DNA of 47,590 bases from NCBI GenBank assembly GCA_002791275.1, contig PFWT01000003.1, forward strand, positions 1 through 47,590, read 5' to 3'. The notes below the pieces were generated by a model. The model ran no database searches and was not told where the DNA came from. It worked only from the letters and a program-made list of their open reading frames with translations. Both the position numbers and the translations under genes were made by a program. This stretch comes from Candidatus Uhrbacteria bacterium CG_4_9_14_3_um_filter_41_35 (lineage in GTDB: Bacteria; Patescibacteriota; Patescibacteriia; UBA9934). How positions within the stretch are numbered: the first letter of the stretch is position 1; every line of letters starts with the position of its first letter. Shown here in pieces: positions 25,484 to 33,406 of this stretch.

Positions 25484-25561
25484 AGGAGCCTCCAGATTTA
25501 TTGTTAATCCCAACTTGAGGGACTCATAAACCTAACTAATTTTAGCATAAGTGTCAATATC

Positions 25562-25590
25562 TTGACCGAATATGTTTTTTTACCTATTAT
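25562..25590 (+). promoter_or_regulatory. ychF promoter
   Basis: TTGACC (25562-25567), 17-base spacer, TATTAT (25585-25590). The start near 25597 gives a leader of about 34 bases. Confidence 0.65.
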
Positions 25591-25630
25591 CAAGACTTAA
25601 TCAGCCTTTTTAGGCGAAGATGTATATATT

Positions 25631-26707
25631 ATGCTCCAAGTTGGAATTGTCGGTCTACCAAACGTAGGAAAATCAACATTGTTTACCGCGCTCACTAAAA
25701 AACAAGTGGACTGCGCCAACTTTCCGTTTTGTACAATCGAACCAAACGTGGGGACTGTGAAGGTGCCAGACGCGCGGATTGATAACTTATCATCAATTTC
25801 GGGCTCACTTAAAGTAATTCCAACCGCGATCGAGTTCGTTGACATCGCCGGGCTTGTGAAGGGCGCTCACAAAGGTGAGGGACTCGGAAATAAATTTTTA
25901 GCAACCATCCGCGAGGTCGACATGATCGCGCACGTGGTTCGTAACTTTACAGAAGGTGAGGTAACGCACGTTGATGGATCAGTCGATGCGATACGAGATG
26001 TGGAGGTGATTGAACTAGAACTAATCATGGCGGATCTCGCGTCTGTTGAAAAACGTTTAAACAGCATTGAACGAAAGGCAGAGGCAACAAAAGATAAGGC
26101 GCTAGTAGCAGAGGTTGCAGTGCTTAAGAAGTGGCAAATGGTTTTAACCCAGGGAAAACTGGCGTCGGTGGTCGAACTTACACCGGAGGAACGGGTTACC
26201 GTAAACACCATGAGATTGCTTACAGACAAGAAGGTTTTGTATATCGTGAACGTGGACGAAAAAGACGCAAAGGATCCAAACTGGTCATCACCACTTGGCC
26301 CAGACCGAATTGCAATTCCAATCTCAGTTAAAATCGAAGCCGAAATTGCCTCACTCGAGGAAGAAGATGCGTTAATGTTCATGGAAGAACTTGGGCTAGC
26401 TGATTCTGGACTAAACGTAGTCATAAAAACAGCTTACACAATGCTCGACCTTATTACTTACTTCACAAGCGGTGTACAGGAAACGCGAGCTTGGACCGTT
26501 CGAAAAGGCTCAACCGCGCCACAAGCGGCGGGAGTAATTCACACGGATTTCGAAAAAGGTTTTATCCGAGCTGAAACTATTTCCTACAACGACTATGTTG
26601 AATTTAACGGGGAAGCTGGAGCCCGGGATAATGGAAAATTCAGGGTCGAGGGTAAAACATATGTGGTAGAAGACGGAGATGTAATGCACTTCAGATTTGC
26701 AACATAA
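25631..26707 (+). CDS. ychF: YchF/OLA1-type ATPase
   Basis: Ribosome-associated P-loop ATPase of the Obg superfamily, 358 residues. The start [22 protein letters not shown] carries Walker A GLPNVGKS (8-15), [14 protein letters not shown] is the G2 region, and [20 protein letters not shown] is the extended G3. The G4 equivalent YIVNVDEKD lacks the guanine-specific NKxD, as expected for an ATP-preferring YchF. The central helical hairpin covers about 130-200. The C-terminal TGS domain (about 275-356) contains [26 protein letters not shown]. It has its own promoter and a strong terminator. Confidence 0.96.
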   Translation: MLQVGIVGLPNVGKSTLFTALTKKQVDCANFPFCTIEPNVGTVKVPDARIDNLSSISGSLKVIPTAIEFVDIAGLVKGAHKGEGLGNKFLATIREVDMIAHVVRNFTEGEVTHVDGSVDAIRDVEVIELELIMADLASVEKRLNSIERKAEATKDKALVAEVAVLKKWQMVLTQGKLASVVELTPEERVTVNTMRLLTDKKVLYIVNVDEKDAKDPNWSSPLGPDRIAIPISVKIEAEIASLEEEDALMFMEELGLADSGLNVVIKTAYTMLDLITYFTSGVQETRAWTVRKGSTAPQAAGVIHTDFEKGFIRAETISYNDYVEFNGEAGARDNGKFRVEGKTYVVEDGDVMHFRFAT

Positions 26708-26735
26708 AAAATACTAGCTTCGGCTAGTATTTTTT
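26706..26735. terminator. Bidirectional terminator after ychF
   Basis: AAAAAATACTAGC-TTCG-GCTAGTATTTTTT, 13 perfect pairs with a UUCG tetraloop. It can also end the minus-strand methyltransferase transcript. Confidence 0.92.
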
Positions 26736-26800
26736 ATGTTTAGATTATGTTGTTGCCAAAAATCTTAATCTTAAGACCTGAAGTCTAACTCTTAAAACAC

Positions 26801-28021
26801 TTACTTAATGAACTTCATCACTCTTCGACCGACGAATTGACCTTCACGGCGGTAGAGGATGTCATTATTGTATTCAGGATCAGTGCTGAAACCTATTTTT
26901 CGCATCACGGCGTTCATTGGCACCTCAAACGTATGTTCTTTTTGCACCAGGTTTCGAGTGTCTCCGGTGCGCGCTACCTCCTTTACAAAGTGAACGGGGT
27001 TAACCAACACAACAACACCGTCTGGTTTAAGAGTTTTGTAGAGAGCAGAAAAACAATCGGTATATAGCTTCTCAAGTTCATTAACTGCGGTAGTCACCTC
27101 GGCATAAGTTTCACTGCCTTGTCTTGGAACGCCGAGAAATGGCTCTGTTGCGATAGCGTCAATTGTTTCTGGCTCTATGTGTGCACCAATATTTACGGCG
27201 GTAGTAACGTATAATTTATAACTTGGCACGTCGTAACCAGAATTTTTGAGCCAACCCATATTTTGTTCGGTATCGGAGATGGCCATTTCTAAAATGTCAG
27301 AGCCTCTGAGTTTTTCAAAGCCAAGTAGCGCGCCCTCCATTAAAACAGTTCCCGAACCACAGAAGGGATCAAGTAAAGTTTTACCTTCAGGTTGAACACC
27401 AGTAATGTTGATCAGCATTCTAGCGAGTTTAGGTGGCAACATTCCGCGTTTTGCATCACGTCTTGGTCTATCAAAATCACGCTTTGACCAGTCCTCGTAA
27501 TCCTGGACAGCAGAAGTCAAACCAACCAGTGTTTCCCGTTCACTAACCAAAAATACAAATTCACCACCAGAGGCTAGCATTTTGTTTTTTGTAACAGTAA
27601 CGGCGCTTAGATTAGGATCTCGACTTGTAACATAACGTACAGGTTGACCCGACGCTTTGAGTGCTTTTTTGACCTCAAGCCCAATCGCATCTTTATCTTT
27701 TTGCAAAGCCCGAGCTCTTTTAGTATCCCCAAACTCGTAAATACTAAGACCAAAAGTAATTTTTCCGTCGTAGTTTGCTCCGATTATCATTGAAGTTAAG
27801 AACTCGATAAGTTCAGCGCGTGATTCTCGTTTTATTGAGCCCACGATGTGGCCAATTTTTTGAATCCCACCCAATTTGTCGTTTAGTTTTGTGAGCTCCA
27901 TGTCAATATCATCAAAAACTGCCACGAGTTCCGTTGCGTTTACGGGATCTGCTCCTGTTAGACCTTTAATTTCGAGCAGTGAAAGTTCCGGATTTGAGCC
28001 AAGTATGGTAAAAGTTTGCAT
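26801..28021 (-). CDS. THUMP/Trm11-type RNA methyltransferase
   Basis: Protein of 406 residues with an N-terminal THUMP-like RNA-binding half (about 1-170) and a C-terminal Rossmann methyltransferase (about 190-360), as in the UPF0020/Trm11/Trm-G10 families that make N2-methylguanosine in tRNA. The SAM motif I is clear (KTLLDPFCGSGTVLMEGALLG). The motif IV expected as DPPYG or NPPYG reads ATEPFLG, an unusual variant that raises doubt about its exact target. It ends VGRRVMKFIK. It is transcribed divergently from the DUF2207 gene, and the two -10 boxes (TATAGT on plus, TACTAT on minus near 28038-28043) overlap. tRNA is the likeliest substrate. Confidence 0.75.
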   Translation of the reverse strand: MQTFTILGSNPELSLLEIKGLTGADPVNATELVAVFDDIDMELTKLNDKLGGIQKIGHIVGSIKRESRAELIEFLTSMIIGANYDGKITFGLSIYEFGDTKRARALQKDKDAIGLEVKKALKASGQPVRYVTSRDPNLSAVTVTKNKMLASGGEFVFLVSERETLVGLTSAVQDYEDWSKRDFDRPRRDAKRGMLPPKLARMLINITGVQPEGKTLLDPFCGSGTVLMEGALLGFEKLRGSDILEMAISDTEQNMGWLKNSGYDVPSYKLYVTTAVNIGAHIEPETIDAIATEPFLGVPRQGSETYAEVTTAVNELEKLYTDCFSALYKTLKPDGVVVLVNPVHFVKEVARTGDTRNLVQKEHTFEVPMNAVMRKIGFSTDPEYNNDILYRREGQFVGRRVMKFIK

Positions 28022-28035
28022 ATACCTTTGAATGA

Positions 28036-28041
28036 TATAGT
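28036..28041 (+). promoter_or_regulatory. Extended -10 box of the DUF2207 gene
   Basis: TGA-TATAGT ends 11 bases before the ATG at 28053. The opposite strand reads TACTAT at 28043-28038, so this may be a single bidirectional -10 region. Confidence 0.45.
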
Positions 28042-28052
28042 ATTAGATTACT

Positions 28053-29843
28053 ATGAGAAAATTTTTGCTTATAATTACAGCTGTTTTGCTGTTTGGTATC
28101 ACCAGAACGGCACTTGCGCAAGAGCCTGACTTCACAATTCACAATTTTCACGCTGATTTAACTATCAAAGAAGACGGTTCGCTTTTAGTGGTTGAAACAA
28201 TATCTGGCGATTTTCTAAAAGAAAAACACGGTATTATTCGATACATTCCAGTCGTTTACGATATGAGCGAGAATCTTGAAGCAACGACTGATCTTGCTCT
28301 AATAAATATAAAGGATATTTCAAACACCGATGTACCCTATTCTACATCAACTGAAAAAAATGATTTTGTAATTCGGATTGGTGATCCAAACAAGACCATT
28401 TCTGGTAGGTATGAATATACCATAGAATACACAGTTCGTGGGGCATTTATGTACTTCGATGATCATGACGAACTTTATTGGAATGTGACCGGGAACAATT
28501 GGCCGGTCGCAATGAAAAATGTGTCAGCTTCAATTCATCTACCACCGGGTGCTTTTTTAACAGGTAAGACTTGTTTTACTGGTAAAGAGGGAAGTACAGT
28601 GAGCAATTGCTCGTTTCGTGATTCAGGGATAAAAGTCGAGGTTACAGCGACTGATTATTTAACGCTAGCGATTGGTTTTACGCCAAATGTAATATCAGAG
28701 GTATTACCAACCATCATCGATAAAGCAGAGCTGGCACGTTTACAGGCCGAAAAAGAGGCAAGAGGTGCGGAAATTGCAAAAAAGTATATTGTAATTGCAA
28801 ATTTATTTTGGTTATCACCTATACTAATTATTGCTATTCTCAAGGTACTTAGCCAATTATTTTGGCCGTCAGTTGAGTCAAATCGGGCTGTTATAGCTGA
28901 GTTTAAAGCACCTGACGAGTTAAGGCCCACAGAACTTGCGGTACTTCTAAACGGCAAAATTCAGAAACAAGACATGTCTGCTTTTGTGGTAGATATGGCA
29001 GTGAGAGGTTATTTAAAAATTTCAGAATCAAATATCGGCAAGAAAACAAATATTGCAGTTATAAAATTAAAAGAGGCAGACTCGAACCTACGGTCATGGG
29101 AAGAAGCTTTTTTTACGGCAATGTTTAGGAGCTCAACGGAATTAGATCACCAAGCACTCGGAGCTCAACTTTCGACGGTTATTGGGAAAACGAATCAGGT
29201 GATTATAAACGAGCTTGTGCTTCAGGGTTATTTGAAACGAAATCACTATAAAAATGACAAGTATTTACTCGTACTTCTTTTTATCTATTTCTTAATTTTA
29301 GCCTTCAGTGGTCTAGTTGCTATGCTTGCATTTGCGAATTTTGTACCGTTTTTTGCAATGTTTATAACGGGACTTCTTCTGCCTTTCTTTAGACCAAAGT
29401 TAATTCAATACACTGAAAAAGGTGCGGAAGCAGCAATAAAGGGTCAAGGTTTGAAATTGTTCATTAATACTGCTGAGCGTTACAGATTAAAATGGCAGGA
29501 ACAAGAGAATATCTTTGAGGAATTATTGCCTTACGCAATGATTTTCAAAATTACCGATAAGTGGAGTAAAGTATTTCACGATTTTTACGCGGAAACTAAT
29601 CAAGTCAGAAATAAACCCGACTGGTACTCAGGATCTAACGACAGTGCTTTTGATTTTTCAGAAATGGGATCTAATTTAGCAAATTTCTCAAATTCACTGC
29701 CGAATAAACTACGCAAATATGGCTCTGGCGCTAGTTATGCGCGATCTGGTTCAAAAAAAGGTTGGTCTAGAAGCGGTAGTGGATTTTCAGGCCACGGCTC
29801 GTCTGGCGGTGGTTTTGGAGGCGGCGGTGGTGGATCTTGGTAG
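28053..29843 (+). CDS. DUF2207 family membrane protein
   Basis: Protein of 596 residues with a signal peptide (cleavage near LAQ, residue 23). The extracytoplasmic DUF2207 N-domain (about 25-210) includes ITIKEDGSLLVVETISGDF-type strands, EKHGIIRYIPVVY and LYWNVTGNNWPV. A membrane helix lies near 247-268. The cytoplasmic winged-helix-like part includes DELRPTELAVLLNGK and DMAVRGYLKI. Two more helices lie near 408-450. The end is a low-complexity Ser/Gly tail finishing in GGGGGGSW, as is typical of this family. The function of DUF2207 is unknown; an envelope-stress or surface role is often supposed. No operon partner is obvious. Confidence 0.88.
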   Translation: MRKFLLIITAVLLFGITRTALAQEPDFTIHNFHADLTIKEDGSLLVVETISGDFLKEKHGIIRYIPVVYDMSENLEATTDLALINIKDISNTDVPYSTSTEKNDFVIRIGDPNKTISGRYEYTIEYTVRGAFMYFDDHDELYWNVTGNNWPVAMKNVSASIHLPPGAFLTGKTCFTGKEGSTVSNCSFRDSGIKVEVTATDYLTLAIGFTPNVISEVLPTIIDKAELARLQAEKEARGAEIAKKYIVIANLFWLSPILIIAILKVLSQLFWPSVESNRAVIAEFKAPDELRPTELAVLLNGKIQKQDMSAFVVDMAVRGYLKISESNIGKKTNIAVIKLKEADSNLRSWEEAFFTAMFRSSTELDHQALGAQLSTVIGKTNQVIINELVLQGYLKRNHYKNDKYLLVLLFIYFLILAFSGLVAMLAFANFVPFFAMFITGLLLPFFRPKLIQYTEKGAEAAIKGQGLKLFINTAERYRLKWQEQENIFEELLPYAMIFKITDKWSKVFHDFYAETNQVRNKPDWYSGSNDSAFDFSEMGSNLANFSNSLPNKLRKYGSGASYARSGSKKGWSRSGSGFSGHGSSGGGFGGGGGGSW

Positions 29844-29888
29844 TTTTGTGATAAGGTAACGTTTGAATGTTCTTTTAGGGGGCTAACG

Positions 29889-30386
29889 ATGTACAAAACT
29901 CTTTTGTTCTGGTTACTAACTGCTGGGCCAGCAATGGCTGAAGATGATTACAGCCTTGTATACCAGTGCGAAATGTTGAAGATGTATGGCGTATTCATCC
30001 GCTATCATCCGGTCGACGATAGGTATGACTGGGTAGATGATTTTTTCGAGGTTGCAGAAGGAAAAGCCTTATTTGTAGCTGCCCGAAATGGCCGGATGTT
30101 TGTAGGCTGGGGTAAAATCGAAAGCACAATACACGACCACGTTTATCGAGACAGTGTAAATATCGTAAACGGGGAGATCTTCTTTGTTTCTATGGATAAC
30201 GGTAGAAATTACCTTAATCTTGGCGACAAATCAGTGGCGATCGGCGGTACAGCCTGCAATATTGAGATCGAAACTGAGCAAGAAAACCTCAGAATAAGTT
30301 GGGTGATTTGTGGCCTCAGCGATCAGACACGACAAACCTGGGTAGTTGAGACTCACCCATCAATTATTAGTGCTTACCCTAGGTAG
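29889..30386 (+). CDS. Small exported orphan protein
   Basis: Protein of 165 residues with a short signal peptide (MYKTLLFWLLTAGPAMA, cleavage near residue 17). The mature part is acidic and aromatic-rich with three Cys (about residues 28, 119 and 145), so one disulfide is possible. AGGGGG upstream of the ATG makes a better ribosome site than most genes here have. No family was recognised. Start signal and composition differ somewhat from the neighbours, so acquisition by transfer is possible. It ends inside its own terminator. Confidence 0.65.
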   Translation: MYKTLLFWLLTAGPAMAEDDYSLVYQCEMLKMYGVFIRYHPVDDRYDWVDDFFEVAEGKALFVAARNGRMFVGWGKIESTIHDHVYRDSVNIVNGEIFFVSMDNGRNYLNLGDKSVAIGGTACNIEIETEQENLRISWVICGLSDQTRQTWVVETHPSIISAYPR

Positions 30387-30397
30387 GTGCTTTTTTA
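30369..30397 (+). terminator. Terminator overlapping the stop of the orphan gene
   Basis: AGTGCTTACC pairs with GGTAGGTGCT (several G-U pairs) around CTA, then six T. The TAG stop is within the hairpin. Confidence 0.65.
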
Positions 30398-30426
30398 TTG
30401 ACGGATTTAAAGTTTTAGGCTAATAT
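30398..30426 (+). promoter_or_regulatory. rpsF operon promoter
   Basis: TTGACG (30398-30403), 17-base spacer, TAATAT (30421-30426); start near 30433. Confidence 0.7.
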
Positions 30427-30432
30427 TCCAGC

Positions 30433-30492
30433 ACTAATTAATCATAACAATTGTCCGTAGCCTGAAAGGGCTGCTTCAAACGAAGCCGATAT
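30433..30492 (+). promoter_or_regulatory. Structured rpsF leader, possible S6:S18 binding site
   Basis: The leader can fold GTAGCC with GGCTGC and GCTTC with GAAGC, with CCG triplets beside the stems. S6-S18 complexes are known to repress rpsF operons through a leader hairpin with a CCG loop. The fit here is suggestive only. Confidence 0.3.
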
Positions 30493-30963
30493 ATGATCTA
30501 CGAAATTCTATATATCATTCCTTCAAAGTTTTCTGACTCAGAAATCGAAGGAGTAGAGGGTCACATTAACGAGATCCTAGTGAGAAATGAGGCTAAAGTC
30601 TTAAAAACAAGTAACCTCGGTAAGATTAAACTTGCCTACCCAATAAAACGGGAAAAACACGGAACTTACGTGCTAACCTACATCGAAGTTGCTGGTGTAA
30701 ATCTAGCGAAGATCGATCAGGATCTTCGACTTTCAGAAGAGGTTCTAAGGCATGTTCTAGTTAAAAGACCAGAAGGTGTTTCTGAAAAGAATTACACTAT
30801 TGGAACTTACGTTGAACCATTAACTTCAGAGGGGAAACGAACACGCGGAAAACGTGAAACAGTTAAAGAAGAAGCTGTAAAACCAGCTAAGAAGTTGTCG
30901 ACAGCCGCTTTAGATAAGAAACTTGATGAGATTCTTGATAGCGACATCGCTTCAGACATGTAA
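30493..30963 (+). CDS. rpsF: 30S ribosomal protein S6
   Basis: S6 of 156 residues; pairs with S18 on the 30S platform. The ferredoxin-like core covers residues 1-100 (MIYEILYIIPSKFSDSEIEG, GKIKLAYPIKREKHGTYVL, LRLSEEVLRHVLVKR). It carries an extra Lys/Arg/Glu-rich tail of about 50 residues, a common type of S6 extension. It is first in the rpsF-ssb-rpsR cluster and has its own promoter. Confidence 0.93.
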   Translation: MIYEILYIIPSKFSDSEIEGVEGHINEILVRNEAKVLKTSNLGKIKLAYPIKREKHGTYVLTYIEVAGVNLAKIDQDLRLSEEVLRHVLVKRPEGVSEKNYTIGTYVEPLTSEGKRTRGKRETVKEEAVKPAKKLSTAALDKKLDEILDSDIASDM

Positions 30964-30993
30964 TAATTAATCAGTCGGCAAAAGGTTGTAAAA

Positions 30994-31002
30994 TGGTACA
31001 AT
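30994..31002 (+). promoter_or_regulatory. Internal promoter before ssb
   Basis: TGG-TACAAT (extended -10). The start near 31009 leaves about 42 bases before ssb. AAAAGGTT (near 30980) and AACCTTTT (near 31027) form an inverted repeat around it. Confidence 0.4.
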
Positions 31003-31050
31003 ACGATAAGTTGGATTATCATCTAAACCTTTTAACCAAAACTAAAAATT

Positions 31051-31515
31051 ATGGCATCTTCACTTAATAAAGTTCAAATCATCGGAAACCTAACACGTGA
31101 TCCTGAAATCAAACAGACCACAAATGGTCAGTCAGTTTGCACAGTCGGCGTAGCTACAAACCGAACCTGGAAAGATCAATCAGGCGAGAAAAAAGAGCAG
31201 GTTGAGTACCACACAATTGTGGCTTGGGGTAAACTTGCAGAAATTTGTGGTCAGTACCTCAAAAAAGGTCAGAAAGCTTATTTTGATGGTCGACTTCAGA
31301 CTCGAGACTGGGAAGGTCCAGATGGAGTGAAAAAATACCGAACAGAAATCGTCGCAGAAAACATGATTATGCTTGGTGGTCGAGGTGGTGAAGGTGGTGG
31401 TAACAGTTTTGGCGGTGATGTTGATTACTCAGCATCAGCTCCTTCTGTAAGCGACGATCCTTCACGCGCTTCTAACTCAAACGACGAAATCAGAATTGAA
31501 GATATTCCATTTTAA
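31051..31515 (+). CDS. ssb: Single-stranded DNA-binding protein
   Basis: SSB of 154 residues. The OB fold is in residues 1-110 (MASSLNKVQIIGNLTRDPEIK, TNGQSVCTVGVATNR, EYHTIVAWGKLAEICGQYLKKGQKAY split over strands). A Gly/Ser/Asp-rich linker and the acidic tip IEDIPF, which recruits partner proteins such as polymerase and helicases, complete it. It lies between rpsF and rpsR as in most bacteria. Confidence 0.96.
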   Translation: MASSLNKVQIIGNLTRDPEIKQTTNGQSVCTVGVATNRTWKDQSGEKKEQVEYHTIVAWGKLAEICGQYLKKGQKAYFDGRLQTRDWEGPDGVKKYRTEIVAENMIMLGGRGGEGGGNSFGGDVDYSASAPSVSDDPSRASNSNDEIRIEDIPF

Positions 31516-31587
31516 ACTAAATTAGGCTGTGATTGTGAGTTGGTACTGAGGTATCTCAAGTAAACTCTCAATAAACCTAAATAAAAT

Positions 31588-31818
31588 ATGGCAAAAAATA
31601 ATAACCTATTAACAACAGATAAGTACTGTAACTTCTGCGTTAATCAACAGCTTGATATTGATTACAAGAATACAGAACTTTTGAAGCGTTATATTTCATC
31701 TTTTGCAAAGATTACTTCACGAAAACGAAGCGGTCTCTGTGCAAAACACCAGAGAAAAATTTCTCTTGAAGTAAAACGCGCACGAATCATGGCATTTTTG
31801 CCATTCGTTCACAAATAA
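31588..31818 (+). CDS. rpsR: 30S ribosomal protein S18
   Basis: S18 of 76 residues. It has CNFC near the N-terminus and CAKH later, a possible zinc-binding set kept in the C+ form of S18. The core LLKRYISSFAKITSRKRSGLC and the end MAFLPFVHK are typical. rplI (L9), which usually follows rpsR, is absent; the next gene is epmA. Loss of L9 is reported for part of the CPR. Confidence 0.95.
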   Translation: MAKNNNLLTTDKYCNFCVNQQLDIDYKNTELLKRYISSFAKITSRKRSGLCAKHQRKISLEVKRARIMAFLPFVHK

Positions 31819-31890
31819 CATCAACCGTGAAACATTATTGTTTGGTTGATATATTAGTCAACTAATCAAATATATTTCACAAGATCAGCT

Positions 31891-32709
31891 ATGCTTTCAA
31901 AAGAAGATATACTGTATCGCAAAAAACTGTGGGACTCGGTCTTGGCCGATGTTCGGCAGTTTTTTGTTTCTCGGGACTTTTTAGAGTTTCAAACGCCACT
32001 ACTTGTGAAGTCGCCTGGTATGGAGCCGAACCTATCACCACTTAAAACCGTGGTGAATAACCAAAAAGCTGGCTTCATTACGTCCCCTGAATATTCAATG
32101 AAAAAACTTTTAGGTACAGGTTTTGAAAAAATCTTTACGATTACGCCCGTGTTCAGAGATAACGAAGCTGGACGACACAATACGCCTGAGTTTTTAATGC
32201 TTGAGTGGTATGCGCCAGGAGTATACGAGGATTTGATGGCTGAGACTGAAGAATTGTTACAGTTTGTCCTCGGAGACCGAACTGTTTGGCCAAAAATTAA
32301 ACATACAAACGCAAATATCGATGAACATGGCGATCCACATGTAGAGCATAAAAGGTTTTTTGTAAAGAATTACCCAGTGGCTGAAGCTTCACTGGCACAA
32401 ATATCAGTAGACGGAAGCTACGCAGAACGTTTCGAAGCTTTTGGGGACGGTATGGAACTCTGTAATGGCTTTGCAGAATTAACCGATGCTACAGAACAGC
32501 GACGCCGCTTTGAAGCTGAAAAATCGGCTAGACTAAAGGCCGAAAAGGAGGTTTTCCCGATTGATGAGGAACTGTTAAGTGCAATTGAAAGCATAAAAAA
32601 GCCAGTTTATGGAAACGCGCTCGGTCTTGACCGACTTGTGATGCTGAAGTACGGTATAGGGGATATAAATGACGTTCAGATATTTCCATCTAATCAGCGC
32701 TTCGTTTAA
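31891..32709 (+). CDS. epmA: EF-P lysine ligase (EpmA/GenX/PoxA type)
   Basis: Class II aminoacyl-tRNA-synthetase paralogue of 272 residues without an anticodon-binding domain. In E. coli EpmA attaches beta-lysine to EF-P. Signature blocks are FITSPEYSMKKLL, motif 2 VFRDNEAGRHNTPEFLMLEWY (about 87-107), MELCNGFAELTDATEQRRRF (about 189-208) and motif 3 NALGLDRLVMLKYG (about 242-255). It is shorter than E. coli EpmA. The gene directly precedes efp (33 bases apart), which strongly supports the assignment over a truncated lysyl-tRNA synthetase. No EpmB (lysine 2,3-aminomutase) is visible, so alpha-lysine might be the substrate. Confidence 0.87.
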   Translation: MLSKEDILYRKKLWDSVLADVRQFFVSRDFLEFQTPLLVKSPGMEPNLSPLKTVVNNQKAGFITSPEYSMKKLLGTGFEKIFTITPVFRDNEAGRHNTPEFLMLEWYAPGVYEDLMAETEELLQFVLGDRTVWPKIKHTNANIDEHGDPHVEHKRFFVKNYPVAEASLAQISVDGSYAERFEAFGDGMELCNGFAELTDATEQRRRFEAEKSARLKAEKEVFPIDEELLSAIESIKKPVYGNALGLDRLVMLKYGIGDINDVQIFPSNQRFV

Positions 32710-32742
32710 ATTCAGTAAAATAATTACATTGAAGTAAAAAAT

Positions 32743-33309
32743 ATGCCATCACCAAACGAATTAAAAAAAGGAACAGTTATTCGATACGACAATGACCTTT
32801 GGGTTGTTGCTGATTTTCAACGGGTCGCTCCTGGAAAAGGGAGCTCATTTGTTAGAACAAAATTAAAGTCACTTGCGTCCGGAAAAGTAGTAGAAAATAA
32901 CTTCAAAGCATCTGAAAACCTAGTGTTTGAAGATGTATCACGAAAAAAGATGCAGTTTATTTTTGGCGATTCAGAAACACTAACTTTTATGGACGGCAAA
33001 GATTACGAACAAATTGCTATCGGTCGGGATCTAATCGGAGACGATGCTCGATTCTTAAAAGAAGGCCTTGAGGTGACTGTAATTATGCACGGGGATCGAG
33101 CTATTTCAATGGAATTACCAGGTAAGATTGAATACACAATCACCGAGTCAGAACCTGCAGTGAAGGGTGATTCATCAAGCGGAAACGTGCAAAAAGATGC
33201 GGTTGTAGATAACGGTCTTAAAATTCGCGTACCAATCTTTATTAACGAAGGCGACTTGGTTCGAGTTAATACTGAAACTGGAGATTACGTAGAGCGTGTT
33301 ACAAAATAA
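32743..33309 (+). CDS. efp: Translation elongation factor P
   Basis: EF-P of 188 residues, which relieves ribosome stalling at proline runs. Domain I has the tip loop RVAPGKGSSFVR with modifiable Lys32 (the E. coli Lys34 equivalent), the site that EpmA would lysylate. The OB domains include DGKDYEQIAIGRDLIGDDARFL and a C-terminal GLKIRVPIFINEGDLVRVNTETGDYVERV. The Pro-rich stalk of the surface protein at 10925 is an obvious client. It is followed by a terminator. Confidence 0.96.
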   Translation: MPSPNELKKGTVIRYDNDLWVVADFQRVAPGKGSSFVRTKLKSLASGKVVENNFKASENLVFEDVSRKKMQFIFGDSETLTFMDGKDYEQIAIGRDLIGDDARFLKEGLEVTVIMHGDRAISMELPGKIEYTITESEPAVKGDSSSGNVQKDAVVDNGLKIRVPIFINEGDLVRVNTETGDYVERVTK

Positions 33310-33319
33310 TGAATTTTAT

Positions 33320-33350
33320 AAAACACAAGCGCAAGCTTGTGTTTTAGTTT
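33320..33350 (+). terminator. Terminator after efp
   Basis: AAAACACAAGC-GCAA-GCTTGTGTTTT, 11 perfect pairs, then AGTTTT. Confidence 0.85.
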
Positions 33351-33391
33351 TGGCAACAAAATAATCTCTGTGTTTCCTCTTTTTCTTATGA

Positions 33392-33397
33392 TACAAT
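33392..33397 (+). promoter_or_regulatory. Extended -10 box of ftsK, leaderless
   Basis: TGA-TACAAT, nine bases before the ATG at 33407. Confidence 0.5.
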
Positions 33398-33406
33398 GTT
33401 CGTATT

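Noticed and set aside
31829-31860. TCAACC...GGTTGA hairpin with GTGAAACA before epmA as a parS site or terminator
   Set aside because: Only a half match to parS, and no T run after the stem; left as an unassigned intergenic hairpin.
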